Shown here: in pieces, positions 45,034-54,906 of the stretch
Layout: each line of letters opens with the position of its first letter
Numbering within the stretch: position 1 is the stretch's first letter
Assembly: GCF_000426385.1 (NCBI RefSeq)
Contig: NZ_AUFG01000016.1
Span: forward strand, 1-64,000
Source of the DNA: Arsenicicoccus bolidensis DSM 15745
GTDB taxonomy: Bacteria; Actinomycetota; Actinomycetes; Actinomycetales; Dermatophilaceae
Length of the DNA: 64,000 bases
Direction of reading: 5' to 3'
The notes under the pieces: model-generated
The model's database searches: none
What the model saw: only the letters and a program-made list of their open reading frames with translations
What the model was told of the DNA's origin: nothing
Made by a program: the position numbers and the translations under genes

Positions 45034-46389
45034 TCAGCGAGCTGGTCGGTCCGCACGCACGCCGTCATGGACAACGTCGGGGACGCCGAGCCAGTGCCCG
45101 AGCGTGGACAGCTCCTGCTGCAGCGCGACCACGGCCTCCTCCGACGCGGCGCCGTCCTCCCAGTGCAGCCCGCGGACGAGCAACCGGCCGGTGGGCCGGT
45201 CCGCCTTGAGGTCCACGCGCGCCACGAGCCGCTCGCCGTGCAGGAACGGCAGGACGTAGTAGCCGTGCACCCGCAGCTCGGCGGGCACATAGATCTCGAG
45301 TCGGAAGTCGAAGCCGAACAGCGCCCGGGTCCGGTCCCGCTGCCAGACCAGCGAGTCGAACGGGCTGAGCAGGGCGCTCGCCGTCACCGTGCGAGGCACC
45401 CTGGCGTCCCGGTGCACGTATGCCGCCGCGCGCCACCCCTCGACGGTCACCGGGACGAGCGCTCCCGCCGCCACGAGGTCGGCGACCGCGGGGCCGACCT
45501 GCTGGGGCGAGAGGCGGAAGAAGTCCCGCAGGCAGCGCAGCGTGCCGACCCCCAGCGCGCGGGCGGACAGCTCGACCAGCCGCCGGACGTGCTCGGCGTC
45601 GAGCGTGGCGTGGGGCTCGGCCTGGGGCTTGGCGTAGGGCTCGGCGGACGATGTCGGCGATGTCGGCGATGTCGAGGACGACACCTCGGCGGCGGCCCGC
45701 GCGGCGCGTGCGGCGGCCACGTCGTCCAGGACGGTGCGGGGCAGGACGCGCTCCAGGGCGGCATACCGCCGCTCGAAGCCGGCCGTCCGCCCGGCGCTGG
45801 TGATCCGCCCGGCCCAGAAGAGGTGCTCGAGGGCGTTCTTGACCATGGACCAGTTCCAGCCCCAGTCGTCCCGCTGCCGGGGCAGGTCGTGGGCCAGGGC
45901 GCGCTCGACCTCGCGCGAGGTCAGCGGACCGCGCGTGACGACCTCTGCCAGCACCGCGGCCACGAGCTCGGGGTGCTCCTGGGCGACCCGGCGCATGCCG
46001 CCCCAGGCGTCGTCCTCGGCCCGGCGCATCCGCACGTCGAGCAGCGGCCAGGTGGTGGGCGGGACCAGGCTGGCCTCGTGGGCCCAGTACTCCACCATGC
46101 GGCGGGGGGCACGGTCACGCAGCCGGTCCAGCAGGGCCGTGTCGTAGGCGCCGACGCGGGAGAAGAACGGGAGGTAGTGGCTGCGGGTGAGGACGTTGAC
46201 CGAGTCGATCTGGACGACCTGGACGGTGGACAGGACCCGCACGAGGTCGCGTGCCGTCACCACCTCCGGGTGGGGGCGGGTGAAGCCCTGGGCCCCGAGC
46301 GCCATACGACGGGCCTGCGACAAGGTGAGCCGACGCACCGGGGAGGCCGGCCCGGTGGCGGTCCCGAGATCGTCCCGTCGCGCGGTCAT
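45034..46389 (-). CDS. YcaQ/AlkX-like winged-helix DNA glycosylase
   Basis: A 451-residue member of the HTH_42 (winged-helix DNA-binding) family. YcaQ relatives unhook interstrand DNA cross-links or remove bulky adducts. The N-terminal hallmark reads VVQIDSVNVLTRSHYLPFFSRVG at about residues 55-77, with the catalytic QxD type element inside. Residues 245-270 are a low-complexity Ser/Thr/Pro insert. The C-terminal block SPFDSLVWQRDRTRALFGFDFRLEIYVP is typical. Its ATG overlaps the stop of the response-regulator gene (ATGA), so the two are co-translated. Enzyme activity is by analogy. Confidence 0.85.
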   Translation of the reverse strand: MTARRDDLGTATGPASPVRRLTLSQARRMALGAQGFTRPHPEVVTARDLVRVLSTVQVVQIDSVNVLTRSHYLPFFSRVGAYDTALLDRLRDRAPRRMVEYWAHEASLVPPTTWPLLDVRMRRAEDDAWGGMRRVAQEHPELVAAVLAEVVTRGPLTSREVERALAHDLPRQRDDWGWNWSMVKNALEHLFWAGRITSAGRTAGFERRYAALERVLPRTVLDDVAAARAARAAAEVSSSTSPTSPTSSAEPYAKPQAEPHATLDAEHVRRLVELSARALGVGTLRCLRDFFRLSPQQVGPAVADLVAAGALVPVTVEGWRAAAYVHRDARVPRTVTASALLSPFDSLVWQRDRTRALFGFDFRLEIYVPAELRVHGYYVLPFLHGERLVARVDLKADRPTGRLLVRGLHWEDGAASEEAVVALQQELSTLGHWLGVPDVVHDGVRADRPAR

Positions 46390-47108
46390 TCGGGCAGTTC
46401 GAGGATCTTCTGGCGGACGGCGTACATCACGGCCTCCATCCTCGAGTGCAGCTGGAGCTTCTCGAGGATGTTGCGGACGTGGTTCTTGACGGTGTTCTCC
46501 GAGATGAACAGGTCCGTGGCGATGTCCTTGTTGGCCATCCCACGCGCCACCAGCTTGAGGACCTGCAGCTCGCGGTCCGTGAGGCGGGGCACGGGCATCT
46601 GCTGCCCCTCCTCCTGCCGCTTCATCATCAGCGCGAACTCGGCGAGCAGCTTGGAGGCCATGGGCGGGGAGATCAGCGACTGACCCGCGTGGACCTGGCG
46701 GATCCCGACCGCGATGTCCTCGCCGGGCACGTCCTTGAGCAGGTAGCCCGTCGCGCCGGCCCGCACGGCGTCGTACAGGTCCTGCTCCTCGTCGGAGATC
46801 GTCAGCATGATCACCTTGCTCGACGGGACGACCTCCCGCACCCGGGCCGTGGCCTCGGGGCCGGACAGCCGGGGCATGCGCACGTCCATGAGGACGACGT
46901 CCGGGATGAGCTCCTCGGCCTGCGCGACCGCGTCGGCGCCGTCGCTGGCCTCCCCCACGATCTCGATGTCGGGCTCCTGGGCGAGCACCATCTCCAGACC
47001 CCGGCGATAGAGCACGTGGTCGTCGGCGACCAGCACCCGGATCCGCTCTGGCCGCGTCCGGTCGCCGGGGGCGTGGGATCGGGGGTGGATGTCCTGGATG
47101 CCCGTCAT
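46386..47108 (-). CDS. NarL/LuxR-family response regulator
   Basis: A 240-residue two-component regulator. The receiver domain (about 23-140) has acidic D29-D30, phosphoacceptor D75 (VVLMDVRMP), Thr in the MLTISD strand and K in GYLLKDV. The C-terminal LuxR-type HTH (about 175-235) has LTDRELQVLKLVARGMANKDIATDLFISENTVKNHV. No histidine kinase lies next to it, so its partner is remote. It is joined by a four-base overlap to a DNA-repair-like gene. A 20-residue polar leader precedes the receiver. Confidence 0.94.
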   Translation of the reverse strand: MTGIQDIHPRSHAPGDRTRPERIRVLVADDHVLYRRGLEMVLAQEPDIEIVGEASDGADAVAQAEELIPDVVLMDVRMPRLSGPEATARVREVVPSSKVIMLTISDEEQDLYDAVRAGATGYLLKDVPGEDIAVGIRQVHAGQSLISPPMASKLLAEFALMMKRQEEGQQMPVPRLTDRELQVLKLVARGMANKDIATDLFISENTVKNHVRNILEKLQLHSRMEAVMYAVRQKILELPE

Positions 47109-47174
47109 GCCCGCATGATGCCACGGTGGTGGGCCCCAGCCCGGTCTGGCGTGCCGGTCACGCCCGCGTGCCGA

Positions 47175-47203
47175 GGGGCGGCCCACCCGTGGTGGGCCGC
47201 CCC
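47175..47203 (-). terminator. hpf terminator
   Basis: Perfect 13-bp stem (GGGGCGGCCCACC with GGTGGGCCGCCCC) and a 3-base loop, 23 bases beyond the hpf stop. It separates hpf from the response-regulator gene. Confidence 0.85.
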
Positions 47204-47225
47204 TGGGCGGTGGTGCGAGCGGCGG

Positions 47226-47927
47226 TCAGGTCGAACGACTCTCGAGGTCGGACTCGGGCTGCACCTCGCTGTCGAGGTGCAGCACGCCGTAGGACCAGCC
47301 GCGCCGGCGGTAGAGCACGCTGGGCGTGCCCGAGTCGGCGTCGGTGAACAGGAAGAAGTCGTGCCCGACCATCTCCATCTCGTAGAGCGCCTGCTCGAGG
47401 TTCATGGGAGCGGAGCTGTGGTGCTTGACGCGGACCTCGATCGGTGAGTCCGCGACCTCGACCACCTCGGGGCCGTCGTCCTCCGGGGTGGCGGAGGGGC
47501 TCTCCCCGGCTCCTGCGCCGGAGCCCGCGTCGGTGGCGGTGAGCTGCGGCGTGGCGGCGGCACCGGGTCCGGCGTCGACCAGCTGGGCGGGGGGCGGCAC
47601 GTCGGTGGACGTGGTGACCTTGCGGCGCTTGCCGCGACGGCGGTCGTTGGCCTTCTTGAGCCGGTCCAGGAGCTTGTCCGCCGCGACGTCGAAGGCGGCG
47701 TACTTGTCGTCCGAGGTCGCCTCGGCCCGGATGACCGGGCCCTTGACGCGGCACGTGATCTCGACGGTCATGGTGCCCACGCCGTTGGCGCTGCCGTGCT
47801 TGGAGACGACGATGTCCAGACGAGGATCGCGGTTGGCGAGCAGCTCGATCTTGTCGAGCTTCTCCTGCGCGTGGTCTCGGAACCGGTCGGTGACGGGGAC
47901 GTGACGGCCGGTGATCTGGATGTCCAT
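47226..47927 (-). CDS. hpf: Ribosome hibernation-promoting factor, long form
   Basis: Long HPF inactivates ribosomes in stationary phase by forming 100S dimers. The 233-residue protein has the S30AE domain at 1-105 (MDIQITGRHVPVTDRFRDHA, VVVSKHG type strand, AEATSDDKYAAFDVAADKLLDRL), an unstructured Pro/Ala/Thr linker at about 115-170 and the C-terminal dimerisation domain at about 172-225 (VRVKHHSSAPMNLEQALYEMEMVGHDFFLF). AGGAGGGA five bases before the ATG gives strong initiation; this site overlaps the TAG stop of comF. Confidence 0.96.
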   Translation of the reverse strand: MDIQITGRHVPVTDRFRDHAQEKLDKIELLANRDPRLDIVVSKHGSANGVGTMTVEITCRVKGPVIRAEATSDDKYAAFDVAADKLLDRLKKANDRRRGKRRKVTTSTDVPPPAQLVDAGPGAAATPQLTATDAGSGAGAGESPSATPEDDGPEVVEVADSPIEVRVKHHSSAPMNLEQALYEMEMVGHDFFLFTDADSGTPSVLYRRRGWSYGVLHLDSEVQPESDLESRST

Positions 47928-47937
47928 GAATTCCCTC

Positions 47938-48789
47938 CTAGGGAGTGACCTGCTCGACATACTCAGGCCCGTCGGGCCTGCGGAGAACTGTGTCGAACCA
48001 CCCCCGTCCATCTGGGAGGACCACGCTCGTCATCGAGCCGTTACCCGACGTTAGCGCACGCCGTCGGTGATTGCCCAGCGCGCCCCGTGGCGGGTTGCGG
48101 CGGGTCGCGGCGACCACCACGGCACCGGCCACCTCCACCCCCTCGGAGCGCAGCGCCCGGGCGGCCTCGACGAGCGTGGCGCCGGTGGTCAGCAGGTCGT
48201 CCACCAGCAGCACCGGCCGCCCACGCAGGTGCTCGCACGCACCTCGCGAGGTCACGCGCATGGCTCCACGCAGGTTGACCGCGCGTGCCTCCTGACCCAG
48301 CAGCGCCTGGTCGGCGGGACGGCCCCGCGTCGTGAGGACGGAGCGGTATGACGCCCCGGCCACCTCGCCGGACGCGGCCGCGACGAGCTGCTCGAGCGGG
48401 CGGTCGCCCCGCCGCCGGCGGGCGGCCGGGGACGTGGGGACCGGAACCACCGCCACGCCCCGCCGCGGGGGCGGGCGCAGCGCCCCGACCGCCAGGTCGA
48501 GCGCCGGGACGAGCAGCTCGAGCAGGGTGCCGCGCAGGTCGCGCCGCCCCTCGTCCTTGTAGGCGTGCAGCACCCGGCGGACGACGCCGTCGTTGACCGC
48601 CGTGGCCACGACGGCCGGCAGACCCGGCGGGCAGGGGTCGGGCAGCACGACGCGGGGACCGCCGGGGTAGCACCACCCCCACAGGGCCGATCGGCAGGCC
48701 GGGCACACCCGGCCGCCTGGACGGCCGCACGCGCCGCACACCACCGGGAGCGCCAGGTCGACCAGGGCGGAGGCGAGCGTGGGAGTCAC
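47938..48789 (-). CDS. comF: ComF family phosphoribosyltransferase-like protein
   Basis: A 283-residue member of the ComF/GntX family, linked to DNA uptake in some bacteria. Zinc-binding cysteines appear as CGACGRPGGRVCPAC (about 19-33). The PRTase signature VLLVDDLLTTGATL is near residue 200. The fold usually holds a PRPP-loop, although the substrate is unknown. No other com genes are in the window. The GTG at 48789 is selected because it starts just before the hydrophobic segment LASALVDLALPVVC. It ends ten bases before the hpf start. Confidence 0.9.
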   Translation of the reverse strand: MTPTLASALVDLALPVVCGACGRPGGRVCPACRSALWGWCYPGGPRVVLPDPCPPGLPAVVATAVNDGVVRRVLHAYKDEGRRDLRGTLLELLVPALDLAVGALRPPPRRGVAVVPVPTSPAARRRRGDRPLEQLVAAASGEVAGASYRSVLTTRGRPADQALLGQEARAVNLRGAMRVTSRGACEHLRGRPVLLVDDLLTTGATLVEAARALRSEGVEVAGAVVVAATRRNPPRGALGNHRRRALTSGNGSMTSVVLPDGRGWFDTVLRRPDGPEYVEQVTP

Positions 48790-48839
48790 GCGCCCCAGCG
48801 TCCCACCCGCGTGGCAGCGGGCGGACGGCATACGGCCGG

Positions 48840-48871
48840 CCTGTGGATGGGGCCCGTCGGCCGTCCACAGG
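48840..48871 (-). terminator. Possible hairpin after lpqB
   Basis: CCTGTGGA (48840-48847) pairs with TCCACAGG (48864-48871), a perfect 8-bp stem with a 16-base loop, 15 bases beyond the lpqB stop. A CATACGG copy (48829) lies just past it. Confidence 0.45.
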
Positions 48872-48886
48872 TCGACGTGCGCCAGC

Positions 48887-50659
48887 TCAGTGGCCGGGGA
48901 CCACGAAGTCGCTGGTGCTGGACACGATCGGGGTCAGGCCGTTGCCGGACCGGACCAGCGCGGCGCCGCGGCGCGTGGTGACCACGATGCTGCGGCTGCC
49001 GCCGAAGGTCGTGATGCCCGTGGGGTTGCGGACCGTCCCCAGCACCTGGCTGGGTCCGCTGATCGGGGCGATCACCACCCGCTGCTCGCTCTTGGTGTCG
49101 ACGGCGCCGACCACGCCGATCGTCTCGGCGTCGAGCCAGGTCGCGTCGGTCACGTCCGTCGAGGCACCGCCCACGGCGATCGGCGTGGCCAGCCCCACGG
49201 GGCGACCGTCGCGGCGTAGCACGCCGGCGACCCCCACGGTGGACGGCCCGCCACCGATCGGCTCGGACACGACGAGGACGCGCTGCCCCTCCGCGGAGGG
49301 CCGCAGGGCGACCACCCTCCGGTCGGCCAGCCACGGCACGTTGATCGCGACCGGTGGGCGACCGCTCAGGTCGGAGGTCGGCTGGACGAGCACGCGGGTG
49401 CCCGCGGTGGTCCGACCGGCCAGCCAGAGGTAGCCCGCGGGGTCGTAGGCCGGGCGGGTGAGGTCGGTGGCGAACCCGCGCACCCGCACCAGCCGGCCGT
49501 CCCGCCAGCGGGCCAGCTCCTCCTCGTCGCCGTCGAGGCCCGCGATCTCGTGCCCGTCGGCGGATGCGGCGAGGCGATACCACTCCGGGCCGACGTCGGG
49601 CAGCGGGGGGCCGTCCGCGCGCGCCTCCTTGCGCGACCGGTTCTCGGTGAGCTGGCGCGGGTCGACCCGCTCCAGGCTGGCGCCGCTGCGCAGCAGGACC
49701 GGGCCGGTCGGCGCCTCGGCGTCGCGCAGGTCCACGTCCTCCGCCCCGAGGGCGCGGTCCGGCAGCCCGGGCACGCTGAGCCGGGCGCCGTCCGCCTCCA
49801 GCTGCACCGCGTCGACGCCTCCGACGGCGGTCAGGGTCGTCGTGATCTGCTGCCACATGCGCCGCCGGTTGAGGTCGTCCGCGTTGAGGGCCCGGCTGCT
49901 GAGGACCACGCGGGCCGTGCCGCCCTCGACCGACACCGAGCCGTGGGCCAGCTCGGTGTACTCCGGCACCCCCGTCAGGACCGCGCCCTGCAGGTAGGTC
50001 GGGGGCGGCGCGAGCTGGGCCCGCGCGAGCCGGGTCACGAGCCCCGGGCCCTGCAGGAACCAGCGCCGGTCGGTCACGCCCGTGCCATCCGGCGTGACAT
50101 AGGTGATGGGGAAGCTGGTGTAGAGGCCGAAGTCCGCGCGGCTGATCCACACCGTCGGCCGTCCGTCCAGGCCGCCGTCGATGCGCCACTGGTCACCGAC
50201 CTTGACCAGGCGCAGCGCGACCGATCGCGTCTGGCCGGGCGGCAGCTCGGCGTAGTGCCCCTCGCGGTCCAGCTGGGCGCTGATGCGCCCCGTCACCGTC
50301 ACCGTGCCGGGCGCGGTGACCTTGACCGTGAGCGCCTCGGGGCCGTCGTAGATCCAGGCCGAGCCGTCCGGCTGCCACTGGCCCGACGCCCTGGGGGTGA
50401 GGTACTCCCGCGCCACGCTGCTGTCGTCGTCCGCCCCCAGGCCCTGCCGCAGGAAGTCCGTCACCAGGTCGTCGGCGTCCGACCCGGACACCGGTCCGCG
50501 CGGGATGATCCGCACCCCCGCGTCCTGCGCGCCGCCGACCGCCTGCCCCTGGACCACCGGCGTCGATCTCGGCAGCCCGGAGCAGCCCGCCGCCAGGACC
50601 GCGGCCGCGAGCGCGAGGCCCCAGGCACGGGCCGTATGACGTGCCCGGCCCGGCCTCAC
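48887..50659 (-). CDS. lpqB: Lipoprotein LpqB
   Basis: Cell-surface lipoprotein that modulates the MtrB sensor in relatives. The 590-residue protein has a short basic N terminus and lipobox LAAGC with the lipidated C26. A GerMN domain follows (about 195-320) and a C-terminal beta-propeller-like region (about 340-585). The GTG at 50659 overlaps the mtrB stop by four bases (GTGA), fixing the start. The operon order mtrA-mtrB-lpqB is that of mycobacteria. Confidence 0.95.
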   Translation of the reverse strand: MRPGRARHTARAWGLALAAAVLAAGCSGLPRSTPVVQGQAVGGAQDAGVRIIPRGPVSGSDADDLVTDFLRQGLGADDDSSVAREYLTPRASGQWQPDGSAWIYDGPEALTVKVTAPGTVTVTGRISAQLDREGHYAELPPGQTRSVALRLVKVGDQWRIDGGLDGRPTVWISRADFGLYTSFPITYVTPDGTGVTDRRWFLQGPGLVTRLARAQLAPPPTYLQGAVLTGVPEYTELAHGSVSVEGGTARVVLSSRALNADDLNRRRMWQQITTTLTAVGGVDAVQLEADGARLSVPGLPDRALGAEDVDLRDAEAPTGPVLLRSGASLERVDPRQLTENRSRKEARADGPPLPDVGPEWYRLAASADGHEIAGLDGDEEELARWRDGRLVRVRGFATDLTRPAYDPAGYLWLAGRTTAGTRVLVQPTSDLSGRPPVAINVPWLADRRVVALRPSAEGQRVLVVSEPIGGGPSTVGVAGVLRRDGRPVGLATPIAVGGASTDVTDATWLDAETIGVVGAVDTKSEQRVVIAPISGPSQVLGTVRNPTGITTFGGSRSIVVTTRRGAALVRSGNGLTPIVSSTSDFVVPGH

Positions 50660-52452
50660 GGGTGGTTCACCCCGGTCGGGTCCTTGTGCGGCGCCGCCGC
50701 GAGCTGGTCGGGCAGCAGCGCGAGGACCCCCGCCGTCCCGACGTCGAGCGAGGTGCCCGGGACCGGGTCGAGGACCTCGTTGGTCGACTGGGTGGGGACC
50801 GGCGGGTTGACGCGCAGGCCGAGGGGCTGCATGGGCAGCGGGGACTCGGTCACGTCCTCGCCGAAGGTCAGCGGCAGCGTGAGGCGGAAGCACGAGCCGA
50901 CGCCGGGCTGGCCCCAGGCCTCGAGCCAGCCGTGGTGCAGGTGGGCGTCCTCCATCGAGATGGACAGCCCGAGACCCGTCCCACCGGTGGTGCGCGCCCG
51001 AGCCGGGTCCGCGCGCCAGAACCGGGTGAAGACGAGCGACGCCTCCCCCGGCCGCAGCCCGACCCCGCTGTCGCGGACCGCGACGGCGGCGGCCTGGGCG
51101 TTGCGCCCGATCTCGACGTAGATGGGCTCCCCCTCGCCGTGCTCGATGGCGTTGACGACGAGGTTGCGCAGGACGCGCGTGATCCGCCGCCGGTCCATCT
51201 CGGCGACCACCGGCTGGGTGGGTGCGACGACGCTGACGGTGCTGCCACGACGCTCGGCCAGGGCCGCCGCGTCGTCGACGACCTCCTGCGCGATCTCGCG
51301 CAGGTCGCCGGGCGCCGGCTCGATCGTCGCGGCCCCGGCGTCGATGCGGCTGATCTCGAGCAGGTCGGTCAGGAGGTTCTCGAACCTCTCCAGCTGACCG
51401 GTGAGGAGCTCGGCGCTGCGAGCCGCGCCGGCGGAGAAGTCGCCCCGGGCGTCGTACAGCACGTCGGCCGCCATGCGCACCGTGGTGAGGGGCGTGCGCA
51501 GCTCGTGCGACACGTCCGAGACGAACTGCTGCTGCAGCCGGGACAGCCCCTCGAGCTGGACGATCTGGGTCTGCAGGCTGGACGCCATCCGGTTGAAGGA
51601 CCGGCCGAGGACGGCAATGTCGTCGGTGCCCTTGACCGCCATCCGCTGGTCCAGCCGACCCGAGGCGAGCCGCTCGGCCACCTGCGCGGCCCGTCGCACG
51701 GGATCCACGACGAGCCGGGTGACGACGAACGCCACGCCGCCGATGAGGACGATCAGCAGGCCCCCGGCCAGCAGCAGGTTGCGGGTCACGATGTCGAGGG
51801 CCTTGGACTCGGCCCGCATGGGATAGGCGTAGTAGAGGTCGTAGCCACCCACCCCGGGCGGCAGCTGGACCCGCGCCCCCACGACCACGGTGGGCAGCTC
51901 TCCGTCGTCGCGCGCCAGGGTTACCACCTGGATCTGCTGGTGCCCGCGGTCCGCCTGCACCCGGCCCTGCAGGGTCGCCGGGATCTCGCCGAGGGTGAGG
52001 TCCCCCGCCGCGACGGTCGGCAGCGGCTTGCGCGTGTTGTCCTGCGCGGGCGTGAAGATCACGTCGCGCGACAGGTCGGGGGCCTTGTCCTGCTGCACGA
52101 TGTCGGTGGCCATCTGGCGCAGCGCGGCGTCGTCGGTCTTGTCGGCGTCGTCGAACCTCGCCTGCGCCGAGCGCACCCGGGCGGCGGCGTCGTTGGAGGC
52201 GGTCCGCAGCTTCTCCTCGGTGAGGCCGTCGGCCACCCGGCCGTGCAGGTAGGACCCGACGATGAGCAGCATCGCCGTCCCCAGGACCATGGTGCTCGCG
52301 ACCGTGCGCAGCAGCAGGGACCGGCTCCACAGCTCGACCAGCCGGTTGACGCCGTGCCGCAGCCACGGCCAGGAGCGTGACAGAGCACCACCCCCGAGAC
52401 GAGCGATCCGACCTCGCAGGGCCGCGAGGTCGGACTTGAGGGTGCGGGCCAT
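50656..52452 (-). CDS. mtrB: Sensor histidine kinase MtrB
   Basis: Membrane kinase of the MtrAB system controlling cell-wall and division genes. The 598-residue protein has TM1 at about 47-67, an extracytoplasmic domain to about 215, TM2 at about 225-247, then HAMP, HisKA with phosphoacceptor His near residue 316 (SDVSHELRTPLTT) and HATPase (N box RNLVVNAIEHGEG, G box GTGLGLSI). The C-terminal 60 residues are a Pro-rich tail. Only three bases separate it from mtrA, and it overlaps lpqB. Confidence 0.97.
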   Translation of the reverse strand: MARTLKSDLAALRGRIARLGGGALSRSWPWLRHGVNRLVELWSRSLLLRTVASTMVLGTAMLLIVGSYLHGRVADGLTEEKLRTASNDAAARVRSAQARFDDADKTDDAALRQMATDIVQQDKAPDLSRDVIFTPAQDNTRKPLPTVAAGDLTLGEIPATLQGRVQADRGHQQIQVVTLARDDGELPTVVVGARVQLPPGVGGYDLYYAYPMRAESKALDIVTRNLLLAGGLLIVLIGGVAFVVTRLVVDPVRRAAQVAERLASGRLDQRMAVKGTDDIAVLGRSFNRMASSLQTQIVQLEGLSRLQQQFVSDVSHELRTPLTTVRMAADVLYDARGDFSAGAARSAELLTGQLERFENLLTDLLEISRIDAGAATIEPAPGDLREIAQEVVDDAAALAERRGSTVSVVAPTQPVVAEMDRRRITRVLRNLVVNAIEHGEGEPIYVEIGRNAQAAAVAVRDSGVGLRPGEASLVFTRFWRADPARARTTGGTGLGLSISMEDAHLHHGWLEAWGQPGVGSCFRLTLPLTFGEDVTESPLPMQPLGLRVNPPVPTQSTNEVLDPVPGTSLDVGTAGVLALLPDQLAAAPHKDPTGVNHP

Positions 52453-52455
52453 GGC

Positions 52456-53136
52456 CTAGGCCGGTCCGCCGGCCTTGTAGCCCACCCCGCGGACCGTCAG
52501 CACGATCTCCGGGTGCTCGGGGTCGTGCTCGATCTTGGACCGCAGCCGCTGCACGTGGACGTTGACCAGGCGGGTGTCCCCGGCGTGGCGGTAGCCCCAC
52601 ACCTGCTCCAGCAGCACCTCGCGCGTGAAGACCTGCCACGGCTTGCGCGCCAGGGCGACGAGCAGGTCGAACTCCAGCGGCGTGAGGGACAGCGCCTCGT
52701 CGCCGCGCTTGACGGCGTGCCCCGCCACGTCGATCGACAGATCACCGATGGTCAGGTGCTCCTGCTCGACCTCCTCGCCACGCCGCAGCCGGACCCGCAT
52801 GCGCGCGATCAGCTCGGCCGGCTTGAACGGCTTGACGATGTAGTCGTCGGCGCCGGACTCCAGCCCGACGACCACGTCGGTCGTGTCGGTGCGGGCGCTG
52901 AGCATCACGATCGGCACGCCCGACTCCGCGCGGATGCGACGACACACCTCGACGCCGTCCATGCCCGGCAGCATCACGTCGAGCAGCACCAGGTCCGGCT
53001 TGACCTCGCGGAAGGCGGGCACGGCGGCCGTGCCGGTGGCCACGTGCGTCACGTCGAAGCCTTCGTTGGTCAGCACGATGCCCAGCATCTCGGCGAGCGC
53101 GAGGTCGTCGTCGACAACCAGGATCCGGCTCTTCAC
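52456..53136 (-). CDS. mtrA: Response regulator MtrA
   Basis: OmpR/PhoB-class regulator, 226 residues. Receiver acids D10-D11, phosphoacceptor D53 (VLLDVMLPGMDG), K102 (DDYIVKPF). The winged-helix effector domain covers about 130-225 with TREVLLEQVWGYRHAGDTRLVNVHV as the recognition helix region. In relatives MtrA controls cell-wall hydrolase and division genes and dnaA; the M23 peptidase and LysM genes in this window are plausible targets, which is untested. The ahcY terminator upstream isolates its promoter, which must lie within 53137-53240. Confidence 0.98.
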   Translation of the reverse strand: MKSRILVVDDDLALAEMLGIVLTNEGFDVTHVATGTAAVPAFREVKPDLVLLDVMLPGMDGVEVCRRIRAESGVPIVMLSARTDTTDVVVGLESGADDYIVKPFKPAELIARMRVRLRRGEEVEQEHLTIGDLSIDVAGHAVKRGDEALSLTPLEFDLLVALARKPWQVFTREVLLEQVWGYRHAGDTRLVNVHVQRLRSKIEHDPEHPEIVLTVRGVGYKAGGPA

Positions 53137-53240
53137 GGGGGGTGCTCCTTCGCTGCGGGACGTCCTGCGTCATCTTCACACACAGTGGGCCCGGGATAAC
53201 GGAAGGGTCACGGCCCGACGGCGTGTCCCGGGGTGACCAG

Positions 53241-53300
53241 GCCGTATGCCGCAGCGGGCCGACGCCTCCGGGGTGGAGGCGTCGGCCCGCGGCATACGGC
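53241..53300 (-). terminator. ahcY terminator built on a CCGTATG palindrome
   Basis: A 26-bp stem (left arm 53241-53269 with a 3-base bulge, right arm 53275-53300) closes on a short loop. Its base pairs GCCGTATGCCGC with GCGGCATACGGC, that is, two opposed copies of the 7-mer CCGTATG. It lies 28 bases past the ahcY stop. Confidence 0.88.
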
Positions 53301-53327
53301 AGGTGCGCGGTCAGGCAGCGGACCCGC

Positions 53328-54800
<1,473 letters not shown>

Positions 54801-54906
54801 GATGGACAGTCCCTTCGGTTGGTATGACGACAGTCTGGGCCCGGCGCCGCCCATCTGGGCTGCACGGTTTCACCTGCGCCGACCGTCGGCCAGTCTAGGT
54901 GACGGG

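Noticed and set aside
54801-54906. SAH riboswitch upstream of ahcY
   Set aside because: No recognisable SAH-element core in the short leader; its length also leaves little room.
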